64,000 nucleotides of DNA, taken from Ralstonia pickettii DTP0602. GTDB taxonomy: Bacteria; Pseudomonadota; Gammaproteobacteria; Burkholderiales; Burkholderiaceae. The notes beneath the pieces were generated by a model. That model did not search any database. It was not told where the DNA came from and worked only from the letters and a program-made list of their open reading frames with translations. Shown here piece after piece: positions 55,410 through 63,548 of the stretch (its first letter is position 1; every line of letters begins with the position of its first letter). The translations under genes were made by a program, and so were the position numbers. Location of the stretch: the NCBI GenBank assembly GCA_000471925.1, contig CP006667.1:1612001-1676000 (forward strand), given 5' to 3'.

Positions 55410-56834
55410 CTAGCCGCGTGCGGGGGGAGGCATGACCTCGGGCGGGATCGGGCACTCATAGGGACGCTGGCCTCTCTTGCGTTCTAGTTCCTGCCTGGCT
55501 TCGCGCAAGGTGTCAGGCGTTCCGGCAAGATCGATGGCCGTTGCGGCCAACGTTTTCGCTGCCAGCAGCATCCCCTTGTGAGCAAGGGATAGCTTGCCCT
55601 GGGCCACCATTTGCCATGAATGAAAGCCGGTTCCCCACGCATAGCAGGCGGTCAGGCATTGTGTTGTCGGAACGACCCAGCTGACATCGCCGACATCCGT
55701 CGACCCGGTGACGGGGCGTTTGATGTCGGGGTGATAGGGAAGGACTTCGGTAATGATGGGTCTGGGATCGCGCAAGGCAGCGGCAAAATGACGCGAGCTG
55801 TTGGCCAGGTCATCCGCATTCACCGTGTTCTGTATTTTGGCTGCAAAGTCGGTTTCGCTTGCATTGACTTCCAGTCCGCCAAGCGCCCGCATGTTGCGAT
55901 CCAGGATCGCATCGAACGTGTCATTGTGGAGGATGTTCGAGCAGGCCTTATCGAAGATGATTTCCAGGCGCGTGCCCGTCATCAATGCGGCACCTGCGGC
56001 AATATCCTTGACGCGTTTGAAGAGATCGATCGCTTCTTCGCTGCGCGGGGCACGGATCGTGTAAAGAACCTCGGCAAGGACTGGGATGACATTAGTGGAT
56101 ACTCCCCCCGAGTTGATGTAGGCAAAATGCACGCGCGCCTCGTCAGGCATGTGCTCGCGGAGATAGTTGACTCCGATGTTCATCAGTTCCGCCGCGTCAA
56201 GCGCGCTTCGCCCCAGGTGCGGAGCCAATGCCGCATGTGACGACTTTCCGTGGAAACGGAAATAGGCCTGCACATTGGCGAGGGTGGCATTCATGAACAC
56301 GGAGTTGGCGACGGACGGGTGCCAGCTCAGGGCCACGTCCAGGTCATCGAACAGGCCGTCGCGGGCCATGAAGGTCTTGCCGGCGGCTGCCTCCTCGGCC
56401 GGGCACCCGTAGAAGCGGACCGTGGCGTCGATGTTGTTTGCTGCAAAGTAGTCCCTCGCGACCACCGCAGCCAGGTGGGCCGCAGACCCAAGGAGATGGT
56501 GACCGCAGCCATGACCGTTACTCGTGGCCGCGCCCGCGGCGGGCATGCAGGTGAGCGCGCCGCTTTCCTGACTCAGCCCGGCAAGTGCATCGTACTCCCC
56601 GAGAAAGCCGATCACGGGCCCTCCCGAGCCGGCTTCGGCGACGAAGGCCGTTGGCATGTGTGCCACGCCTCGATTGACCTTGAAGCCCGCCTCCTCGATC
56701 AGCGAGGCGTGCAACTCGGCTGAGCGAAACTCCGCATAGCGCATTTCGGCCAGCGACCATATTTCGTTGGCCAGGGAGATGTATCGGTCCTGCTTCGCTT
56801 CGACGAGGTCCACGACACTTGCTATATGCTTCAT
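55410..56834 (-). CDS. M20-family amidohydrolase (AbgB-like)
   Basis: A 474-residue metal-dependent amidohydrolase close to p-aminobenzoyl-glutamate hydrolase subunit B. Metal/catalytic motifs are GHGCGHHLLG, CPAEEAAAGK, and the C-terminal STDVGDVSWVVPTTQ. The lid-domain block SSHAALAPHLGRSALDA follows the Glu pair. It would cleave an N-acyl amino acid or aryl amide. Divergent from a LysR gene, probably its regulator. Confidence 0.91.
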   Translation of the reverse strand: MKHIASVVDLVEAKQDRYISLANEIWSLAEMRYAEFRSAELHASLIEEAGFKVNRGVAHMPTAFVAEAGSGGPVIGFLGEYDALAGLSQESGALTCMPAAGAATSNGHGCGHHLLGSAAHLAAVVARDYFAANNIDATVRFYGCPAEEAAAGKTFMARDGLFDDLDVALSWHPSVANSVFMNATLANVQAYFRFHGKSSHAALAPHLGRSALDAAELMNIGVNYLREHMPDEARVHFAYINSGGVSTNVIPVLAEVLYTIRAPRSEEAIDLFKRVKDIAAGAALMTGTRLEIIFDKACSNILHNDTFDAILDRNMRALGGLEVNASETDFAAKIQNTVNADDLANSSRHFAAALRDPRPIITEVLPYHPDIKRPVTGSTDVGDVSWVVPTTQCLTACYAWGTGFHSWQMVAQGKLSLAHKGMLLAAKTLAATAIDLAGTPDTLREARQELERKRGQRPYECPIPPEVMPPPARG

Positions 56835-56881
56835 ATACGTTCCAGGTGATCTACGCGGCGCGTGCCACGGCTCGAAGGGGA

Positions 56882-56900
56882 TGCATCCTTGGGCGATGCA
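56882..56900. promoter_or_regulatory. Dyad in the M20/LysR divergent promoter
   Basis: TGCATC and GATGCA are 7 nt apart and lie between the divergent M20 and LysR starts. Possible LysR site; only 6-bp arms. Confidence 0.35.
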
Positions 56901-57008
56901 ATATCACCGGGCAAAGCATATTTGGTCGGGCGGGGGTTCGGTAGGCAGCTATTTGTGTCGCCGTTCACCATTGGTTGCCCTGGCTCTCAACCCAATTTTT
57001 TGCTCGAA

Positions 57009-57977
57009 ATGAAGCTTCATCAACTCCGCGCACTTGTGGCGATCGCCGACAGCGGAAGCATCCGGAATGCGGCCAGGGCCACCTCCCACTCACCGGCCGC
57101 CATCACCAAAGCGGTCCGTGAACTGGAAGACGAAGTCGGGGTGACCTTGATCATTCGCGAGACGACGGGCATCACCTTGACCCAGGCCGGGCACGTCCTG
57201 CTGGAACATGCGCGTCTCACTGTGGGTGTGCTGGCGCGCGCCCGGCAGGAAATGGACGTCTTTGCCGGAAAGCGGAAAGGGACCCTGGCGGTTGGTATCC
57301 CGGCCTGGCTGGGCATGACCTTGCTTGGCGAAATCGCCGGCCGCTTCCAGCTGCAGATGCCGGACACCCGGCTCGAGTTCTTCGAGAGCCTGCTTACGGT
57401 AACGGTGCCAAAGCTTCGCGATGGCACGCTTGACCTCTCGATAGGGCGAATGTACTTGTCCCAGTCGGAGGAGTTCGCCCAACTGCCGCTCTTCTCGACC
57501 GGATACGCCGTGGTGGCGCGAGCTGGCCATCCACTGGCCGAGTGCCGGACGCTACAGGACCTTAAAGGAGCCACCTGGATTCTGAATCGTGATTTCGCGG
57601 GGGAATCCGATGGCGTGGTCGAGAGCGCATTCAGCGACTATTGCGCCCGTTACTCTCCCCGCATCCATATCTCGCACTCAAGCGTGATAGCCACGAACCT
57701 GATCGCCAGCACGGACTTTCTCAGCCTCATGCCCTGGCCATTGGCGGAATTATTGTTGGCAAAAGACGGGCTTTGCGTGTTGCCGATCAGGGATGCGCTG
57801 CCAGATGCCAGGATCAGCATCACGCATCGGCGTGCAGTGCCATTGGGCGCGGCGGCCAAGTGTTTTATCGACGCAACCATGGCTGTGATACGGGAGTCAG
57901 CCAACTCGACAGATCCCGCCAAACGACGCTTCTTTCGCGCGATTGAGTGTCTGCTCGATGATGGCAAGTCGAAATGA
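57009..57977 (+). CDS. LysR-family regulator of the accessory island
   Basis: A 322-residue LysR regulator. Helix-turn-helix region MKLHQLRALVAIADSGSIRNAARATSHSP leads to an effector domain with the GIPAWLGMTLLGEIA beginning. The start at 57009 (ATGAAGCTTCATCAA) matches the family; the longer frame from 56862 lacks homology. Transcribed divergently from the M20 gene, it is the natural sensor of the island substrate. Confidence 0.9.
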   Translation: MKLHQLRALVAIADSGSIRNAARATSHSPAAITKAVRELEDEVGVTLIIRETTGITLTQAGHVLLEHARLTVGVLARARQEMDVFAGKRKGTLAVGIPAWLGMTLLGEIAGRFQLQMPDTRLEFFESLLTVTVPKLRDGTLDLSIGRMYLSQSEEFAQLPLFSTGYAVVARAGHPLAECRTLQDLKGATWILNRDFAGESDGVVESAFSDYCARYSPRIHISHSSVIATNLIASTDFLSLMPWPLAELLLAKDGLCVLPIRDALPDARISITHRRAVPLGAAAKCFIDATMAVIRESANSTDPAKRRFFRAIECLLDDGKSK

Positions 57978-58061
57978 CATGAAGGGCCACGCACGGAGCA
58001 GGCAGTCGCCCGGGCGGACAGGCGGCTTGCTTAAGGGTTCGCTTCGCCTTTGGCCCGTTGC

Positions 58062-59456
58062 TCAGTAAATGTTCTCCACGCGGTCTTGTTGCCCGCGGAT
58101 TTCCTCGGGACTGAGCACGATATAGCCCAGGGATTTCAGCAGCTGCACGGCCTCCAGTTCCGCATCCAGGTACACCGGCCGCTCGGGGCGGCGCGCGCTC
58201 GGCGCGGTCGGCGGCAAGGCGGTGCGGGCGTGTGGAGCGGGTGCTGCCTTGCCATCCGGCCACCTGGCAGTCAGGATGCGGCAATGCTCCAGGTTGGGCT
58301 TCCAGGATACGTCGACGGCGGCATTGAACCTCGCGGTGCAAAGCCGCAGCCGCTTCAGCGCCTTCAGCCAGTTGACGAAGGTGTCGCGCTGTGAGGACTG
58401 GTAACCCTTCAGGAGGGTATTGAGATGGTCCTGCGCAGTGCCCCCGTCGGTGGCGTGATCCTCTTCGAGTAACGAAATCTCAAGCGCCACGCGCTGGCGT
58501 CCGTCCTGATCGTAGATCGCACATTCGCCGTCGAGCACGCCTTCGTGCAGCAATTCGCACAGCAGTGCCCAGGTTCTTGGATTCTTGTCGAGCCGGCCTT
58601 CGAGGGTTGGGTCCAGCTGGCCGAGAATGTCAGGAATGGGGCGATTCTTGTCCGACTGGACGGCCAATGCGAAAGCCAGCGCGTTGTCCGATGGCCGCTC
58701 GCCGCGTGCCAGCATCTGCAGGGACGCTTCCGTAAGTTCGCGGATTTCCGCGGCGGTATCCACCGCATGCATCCATGCATAGTCATCCAGACTTGCGCAC
58801 AACTTGCGCGCGGGCCGGGCCAGCTGGCCAGCCAGCCTCTGGACAAAACTTGTGCAGACAGCGCAGCGACATTCCAGGCGGCCAGCATGCAGGAACCCGG
58901 CGTACAAGCGCTCCTGATGCCCGCAGTGCGCGCATTCGACTGAAAAACCGCCTTGCCGCGCCGGCCGCTGCGTCGCGAGCAGCCCATCGACCTGGAAGTG
59001 CGCCGGTCCGTCGCAGCATGGACAGATCCATTGCAGCTTGTGCGCGCCGTCGCGAGGTGCCACCGTCCGGTCAAACTGGCGCTCGATGGCGCTGCTCGGA
59101 ATGCCCTGCGACCGCCCTAGTACATCTGCCGAGTAGCGCCAATAGCAATAGGAGTGGGCGGCCGCGGCCGCCTCCGGGGCCAGGCGCTGCAACGCTGGCA
59201 GAAGTTGGGTATTGCGCCGGATCTCGTTCTGCATCGAATCGACCAGCGCCACGCCGCCGGGCATCGCTGCCTCGAGTGCGGCGCGGCTCTGTTCGACGAA
59301 ATCCGGCACATGGGCCTGGCGGATGAAGTCCTCGTTCTCCAGCCAGAACAAATGCCCGGGGAGCGCTTCCAGTGACTCGATGCCATCCCGGACTTCCGAC
59401 ATGCCCGGGCAGGCGAGAAACGTGAAGGGTCTGCTAAACAGGAAAGCATTTGTCAT
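58062..59456 (-). CDS. Orphan cysteine-rich protein of unknown function
   Basis: A 464-residue protein I do not recognise. The centre holds three cysteine knuckles: CPCC (residues 145-148), CAHC (175-178) and CRCAVC (196-201), about 18-27 residues apart, which suggests one or two zinc-binding modules. Outside these it is helical and charged, with no signal peptide or TM segment; a Pro/Ala-rich segment near 410-430 precedes a short C-terminal helix. It has no clear operon partner. A 15-nt palindrome sits just upstream of the start. A DNA- or RNA-associated role is possible but unproved. Confidence 0.8.
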   Translation of the reverse strand: MTNAFLFSRPFTFLACPGMSEVRDGIESLEALPGHLFWLENEDFIRQAHVPDFVEQSRAALEAAMPGGVALVDSMQNEIRRNTQLLPALQRLAPEAAAAAHSYCYWRYSADVLGRSQGIPSSAIERQFDRTVAPRDGAHKLQWICPCCDGPAHFQVDGLLATQRPARQGGFSVECAHCGHQERLYAGFLHAGRLECRCAVCTSFVQRLAGQLARPARKLCASLDDYAWMHAVDTAAEIRELTEASLQMLARGERPSDNALAFALAVQSDKNRPIPDILGQLDPTLEGRLDKNPRTWALLCELLHEGVLDGECAIYDQDGRQRVALEISLLEEDHATDGGTAQDHLNTLLKGYQSSQRDTFVNWLKALKRLRLCTARFNAAVDVSWKPNLEHCRILTARWPDGKAAPAPHARTALPPTAPSARRPERPVYLDAELEAVQLLKSLGYIVLSPEEIRGQQDRVENIY

Positions 59457-59465
59457 GTTTTGTCA

Positions 59466-59480
59466 GCGGGGTATCCCCGC
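59466..59480. promoter_or_regulatory. Palindrome GCGGGG-TAT-CCCCGC before the orphan gene
   Basis: Perfect 6-bp arms end 10 nt before the minus-strand start at 59456, overlapping where its ribosome site should be. It could be an operator or a translation-blocking hairpin. Confidence 0.5.
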
Positions 59481-59762
59481 CCACGAGCCTGCAAACGCCC
59501 CGCGTGCGATAGTCTCACCCCGTGACTGTGGCAAAGCCGATCGCGCGGAGCGCGCATGCCTGATGGCGCGGTCCGCTTTTGGGGACTTCCCCCTTCTTTT
59601 TTTGAAGCTGGCAGATTTGTACCTGCCGCATGGGACAGCATAGGCGACACTGCCGCTTCCTGACAAAGGAATCGAGAACCACTCTCACAATGAGAAATCT
59701 CCCCCGATGCCTGCAAACTTCGCGCCGGAAGGGAAATCCTCATGGACGCAACAGCACAGCAG

Positions 59763-59788
59763 GCAGGCAGCCTTGATGGGCTGCCTGC
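59763..59788 (-). terminator. Hairpin after the CMD/peroxidase operon
   Basis: GCAGGCAGCC and GGCTGCCTGC pair perfectly over 10 bp around the loop TTGATG, 25 nt downstream of the minus-strand stop at 59813. No clear U-tract. Confidence 0.55.
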
Positions 59789-59812
59789 TCCCGCTGTAGC
59801 CGTGTCACATGC

Positions 59813-60409
59813 TTATGCGCCTGTCTCCTGCGGAAACACCGGCTCCCCCAGATTCAGCATCAACCGGTTCGCCCACGCAAAAATGGCAACCGAGTGGATC
59901 AGATCCAGGATCTCCCCATCCGTCACGCCTGCCTCGCGCAGCGGCTTGAGCTGTTCGGCAGTGACCTCGGCCGGCCGCTCCGTCAGTTCGATCGAGAACC
60001 GGGCGATCGCCTGCTCGCGTGCCGTGGTGCCGGCGGTGCGCGGGTTTTCGAACACCTCCCGGATTACGTCATTGCGCTTGGCCAGCTGCTCGAAGCGCTG
60101 CGCATGGACCGACGCGCAATACACGCAGCCGTTGATGCGCGACACCACCGTGGTCGCCAGCTCGCGCTCGGCGCGTGGCATGCCGCCGGGGGCATACATG
60201 ATGGCGTTGAAAGCGGTGGAGCGCTGGCGCAGGATCTCGGGCTGGTGGACCAGGAAGCGGTAGTAGTCCTGGACCTTGGCCTTGGGGTGGCTTTCTTCGA
60301 GCACGGCGATCTGCTCGGGCGTGGCCTGGTCGAGTTCGACCACGTCGAGCCAGGCTTTCCAGTCCAGCACTTCGTTGGTGAAACCGTGGGATTTGATGAT
60401 CTCGCTCAT
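59813..60409 (-). CDS. Alkylhydroperoxidase-domain protein (CMD/AhpD-like)
   Basis: A 198-residue AhpD-fold protein. The redox Cys pair lies in INGCVYCASVHAQRF (CxxC with following His), and MPRAERELATTVV and GVTDGEILDLIHSVAIFAWANRL fit the fold. From memory it resembles the peroxidase member of a pair often found with a second CMD protein and flavin enzymes. Its stop and the upstream start overlap (ATGA at 60406-60409), so it is coupled to the CMD gene. Confidence 0.88.
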   Translation of the reverse strand: MSEIIKSHGFTNEVLDWKAWLDVVELDQATPEQIAVLEESHPKAKVQDYYRFLVHQPEILRQRSTAFNAIMYAPGGMPRAERELATTVVSRINGCVYCASVHAQRFEQLAKRNDVIREVFENPRTAGTTAREQAIARFSIELTERPAEVTAEQLKPLREAGVTDGEILDLIHSVAIFAWANRLMLNLGEPVFPQETGA

Positions 60410-60942
60410 GCCTGGGCTCCGGCGGCGGTGTCGTTCAGGGATTTCAGCGCATCCAGGCCGGCCACCAGCCGGACCTGGTACGACAGGAAGGCGATCAGCT
60501 GCGCCAGCGTGACCACGGCCGGCGTACTCAGGCCTGCGGCGGGCAGCGCCTGCAGCGCGGCCTGGTCGCCTTCGACGGGCTTTTCGATCAGCGTGCGGGT
60601 GAAGGCCAGCATGGCGCGCAGGCGCGCATCGGCGATATCTTCGGCCTGGCCTTCGGCTGCGATGCGGATGTGGCCGGCATCGGCTGCGCTCTGTTCGAGC
60701 CGCGCGCGGTAGTGCGCCGCCAGCGCCGGCGAAGGCGTCAGGCGCGCCGCATACAGCGCGACCAGCAGGCGCTCGGCCAGCGACAGGCCGGGCAGGGCAG
60801 GGTCGAACAGCGCGTCATAGCTGCCTTGCGTGGCGGCCACGACCTTGTCGCGCTGGTGGCGCAGCGCGTGCGTGGCGCCGCCCGGCGCAAGGCCGGTGAG
60901 CTGGTCGATCAGGTCGACCGCGGAGGCGGGGGGCTGGGTCAT
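60406..60942 (-). CDS. CMD-domain protein
   Basis: A 178-residue carboxymuconolactone-decarboxylase-like protein. No CxxC is seen, so it is probably the non-redox partner of the adjacent AhpD-like gene. The start at 60942 (MTQPPASAVDLIDQL) is chosen over 61023 because the upstream part lacks homology. It is coupled to the following peroxidase-type gene by ATGA overlap. It lies 33 nt after the flavin monooxygenase gene. Confidence 0.82.
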   Translation of the reverse strand: MTQPPASAVDLIDQLTGLAPGGATHALRHQRDKVVAATQGSYDALFDPALPGLSLAERLLVALYAARLTPSPALAAHYRARLEQSAADAGHIRIAAEGQAEDIADARLRAMLAFTRTLIEKPVEGDQAALQALPAAGLSTPAVVTLAQLIAFLSYQVRLVAGLDALKSLNDTAAGAQA

Positions 60943-60974
60943 CGGAATCTCTTCGTTCAGGTCGGGTGTCAGGT

Positions 60975-62444
60975 TCAAACCTTGGCGGCGGTGCGCTGCG
61001 CCGGCGGCCGGGCCGGCGTCCATTCGTCGCCAAAGACTTCGGGCTCGGCAAAGTCCTGCAGCGCGGTGTAGTGCAGTTCGACGTCTTCCTGGTACAGCAG
61101 CGCGGCAATGCCCTGGCCGAGCCGGCGCGCGCCGTCGCTGATGGCGGGGATGTCGCCCGACACGGTGCCGTGCGACAGCGCTGCCGGATAGCAGAAGCAG
61201 TGGATGCGCGTGAGGCCCGGGCAGGCGCCTGGGGTCTTCTCCCGGAATTCAAAGGCTTCGCCGAGGTCGGGCGAGTCGGACAGCTCGCGGTCCTCCTGTC
61301 CATGCGGCGGCGTGTAGCGGTCGCGCCAGTAGCGGATATGCGGGGCGAAGGCAGCAAACTCCGCCCGCGTTTCCAGCGCGATGCGGAAGCCCGTCGAGAA
61401 GATCAGGAAATCGAGTTCGAAGGTGCCCTGCGGCGTCTGTACATACAGCACGTCGCCTTGCGCGTCGATCGATTCCAGCCCGGCACCGAAGTTGAAGTAC
61501 GCATTGGCATGGCGCGACACGCGCAGCGTGCTGCCGCGTGGCGGCGGCACCTGCTGCGTGTTGATGTAATTGCGCAGCCGCCATTTCCATGCGTCGGGCA
61601 GCCCGGAATGGCCGTGCGTCAGGCCCGGGTTGCCGGCGCCCTTGCTCTTGTTGACGCGCGGGATGTCCTGGCGACGCACCAGCATTTCGACGCTGGCGGC
61701 ACCGGCTTCCAGCGCAGTCGCGGCGCTGTCCATGGCCGAGGCACCGGCACCCACCACGCCCACGCGCTTGCCGCGCAGCGTGGCGTAATCCATCTCGTCG
61801 GACGAGTGCGCCCACAGGTGGCGCGGCAGCTGGTCGGCCACCGGCGGCACGTAGGCGCCGCCCAGGCCGTCGCGGCCGGTGGCCAGCACCACGCGGCGCG
61901 CCAGCACGGTCTGCGGGCCGTCCGGGGTCTGCATCGACAGCGCCACCAGCCCGTCGGCGCGCGGCACGATCTGCTCGACTTGGTGGTCGTTGCGGATATC
62001 CAGCGCTAGGACCTGCCGGTACCAGCGCAGGTAGTCCATCCACTGCAGCCGCGGGATCTTGTCCAGCGCCTGCCACGCGGCCTCGCCGAAATGCGCTTCG
62101 AACCAGGCGCGGAAGGTCAGCGCCGGCAGCCCCAGCGCGGGGCCGGTGAGCTGCTTGGGCGAGCGCAGCGTCTCCATGCGCGCGGTGGTGGCCCACGGGC
62201 CTTCGAAGCCTTGCGGGGCACGGTCGAAGGCGCGCACGCGGATGCCCAGCTGCGTCAGCGTGGCGCAGGCCGCGAGCCCCGCCATGCCGCCGCCGATGAT
62301 GGCGACGTCGAGCACGTCGTGTCCGTCGTGGGTGCGCGGCATGGTCCAGGCCTTGGCCGGCAGTTCCAGCCAGGACAGGTCCTGGCGCAGGCGCGCTTCG
62401 AGCGCGGCCAGGCCAGCAAGGGTGGGAGCGGGTTGGTCAGTCAT
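60975..62444 (-). CDS. Flavin-dependent NAD(P)-binding monooxygenase/oxidoreductase
   Basis: A flavoprotein of about 489 residues with two Rossmann motifs, IIGGGMAGLAA near residue 48 and VVGAGASAMDSAA near 228. The segment VVLATGRDG before the second motif and the STGFR block are present. The FMO-type FxGxxxHxxxY/F linker is not clearly seen, so Baeyer-Villiger or FMO assignment is open. The start at 62444 overlaps the LysR stop by 8 nt; ATG at 62462 is an alternative. It leads the CMD pair. Confidence 0.87.
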   Translation of the reverse strand: MTDQPAPTLAGLAALEARLRQDLSWLELPAKAWTMPRTHDGHDVLDVAIIGGGMAGLAACATLTQLGIRVRAFDRAPQGFEGPWATTARMETLRSPKQLTGPALGLPALTFRAWFEAHFGEAAWQALDKIPRLQWMDYLRWYRQVLALDIRNDHQVEQIVPRADGLVALSMQTPDGPQTVLARRVVLATGRDGLGGAYVPPVADQLPRHLWAHSSDEMDYATLRGKRVGVVGAGASAMDSAATALEAGAASVEMLVRRQDIPRVNKSKGAGNPGLTHGHSGLPDAWKWRLRNYINTQQVPPPRGSTLRVSRHANAYFNFGAGLESIDAQGDVLYVQTPQGTFELDFLIFSTGFRIALETRAEFAAFAPHIRYWRDRYTPPHGQEDRELSDSPDLGEAFEFREKTPGACPGLTRIHCFCYPAALSHGTVSGDIPAISDGARRLGQGIAALLYQEDVELHYTALQDFAEPEVFGDEWTPARPPAQRTAAKV

Positions 62445-63447
62445 GGCTTGAGGGTCCGGCATCTTGTGAGAGCGTTTCGGCGTCGGCGCTGGCGTCGCCA
62501 TAGAGCGATTGCAGCAGCGCACCGTGTTCGGCTGGCGCGCGCCGCACCAGGTCGGGCAGCAGTGCGGCAGCGGCGTCGGCCACCGCCTGCACCAGTCCCA
62601 GCACCGCGGTGCTGGCGGGGCGCGCCTGCGGCGTGATCACGCCGAAGTAAAAGGGAATATCGGCATCGATCGGCCGCACGGCGATATCGGCCAGCGGCAG
62701 GCCGCGCGCGGTCACCGGCTCCAGCACCGCGATGCCTAGCCCGGCGCGCACCAGCGTCAGCGCGCTGATCGAGGTGTTGGTGTCGATCACGCCAGCTGCT
62801 GGCACGCCTGCGCCGGCCAGCGCGCGGTCCACGCGCCGGCGCAGGCGGTAAGGGTTCTGCATGGTGACGATGCGGCGCGCGCCGCAGTCGTGCAGGGCGA
62901 TGGACACCTGCGCGGCGAGGGGATCGTCGGCGCGGACAGCTGCCACGCAGGCGGACTGGCCGATCCAGTGCACGATCACGCCGCGGTGCTCCAGCGGCAG
63001 GCTGTTCAGGCCGATCTCGGCGGCGCCGGTCAGCACCGCGTGCACCACCTGTTCCGGCGACACGCTCTGCACCTCGACGCGTTCGGGCGTGCACAGCCCG
63101 CGTTCGAAGGCGAGCGCCAGCGCGGGCGGCAACAGCCCGGCGGCAAGCGCCGGCGTGGCGGCTATCCGCAAAGGGCGGCCTTCACCGCGCGCCAGTGCCG
63201 CGGCCCGCATGCGGATCTGCTGCATGCCGGTCAGCGTCTGCTCGACCTCGTCATAGAGCAGGAAGCCCTGTTCGGTCGGGCTTACGCGGGGGCCGCTGCG
63301 AGTGAACAGCGCAAAGCCCAGCTCGGCCTCCAGCTCCTGGATCAACCGCGTGATCGCCGGTTGCGAACGGCCGAGCAGCCGCCCGGCGGCGGTGACGCTG
63401 CCGGTGGTCACGACTGCGGCGAAGGCTTCCAGTTGCCGGATTTCCAT
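62437..63447 (-). CDS. LysR-family regulator
   Basis: A 336-residue LysR regulator: MEIRQLEAFAAVVTTGSVTAAGRLLGRSQPAITRLIQELE is a clear winged helix (residues about 1-40). The effector domain is longer than average and ends in a hydrophilic tail. It overlaps the flavin oxidoreductase gene, so it is cotranscribed with it rather than divergent from it. It is divergent from the ABC binding protein at 63549. Confidence 0.9.
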   Translation of the reverse strand: MEIRQLEAFAAVVTTGSVTAAGRLLGRSQPAITRLIQELEAELGFALFTRSGPRVSPTEQGFLLYDEVEQTLTGMQQIRMRAAALARGEGRPLRIAATPALAAGLLPPALALAFERGLCTPERVEVQSVSPEQVVHAVLTGAAEIGLNSLPLEHRGVIVHWIGQSACVAAVRADDPLAAQVSIALHDCGARRIVTMQNPYRLRRRVDRALAGAGVPAAGVIDTNTSISALTLVRAGLGIAVLEPVTARGLPLADIAVRPIDADIPFYFGVITPQARPASTAVLGLVQAVADAAAALLPDLVRRAPAEHGALLQSLYGDASADAETLSQDAGPSSHD

Positions 63448-63548
63448 GGCGGAGGTTGATGTATGCGTAATTCGGATTCTGATGCCTTAATCATGCAGTT
63501 GGCAAATACTATTTAGGGATAAGACCATGCGGCAGCTATGATGTAGCG

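Larger units (their letters stand above)
59457..59812. other. Intergenic region with palindrome and hairpins
   Basis: 356 nt between two minus-strand genes. It contains the palindrome at 59466-59480, a GGGG-ACTT-CCCC hairpin followed by a T-run at about 59581-59604 on the plus strand, and a 10-bp-stem hairpin (59763-59788) just after the peroxidase-type operon. No credible coding frame is seen. Confidence 0.5.
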
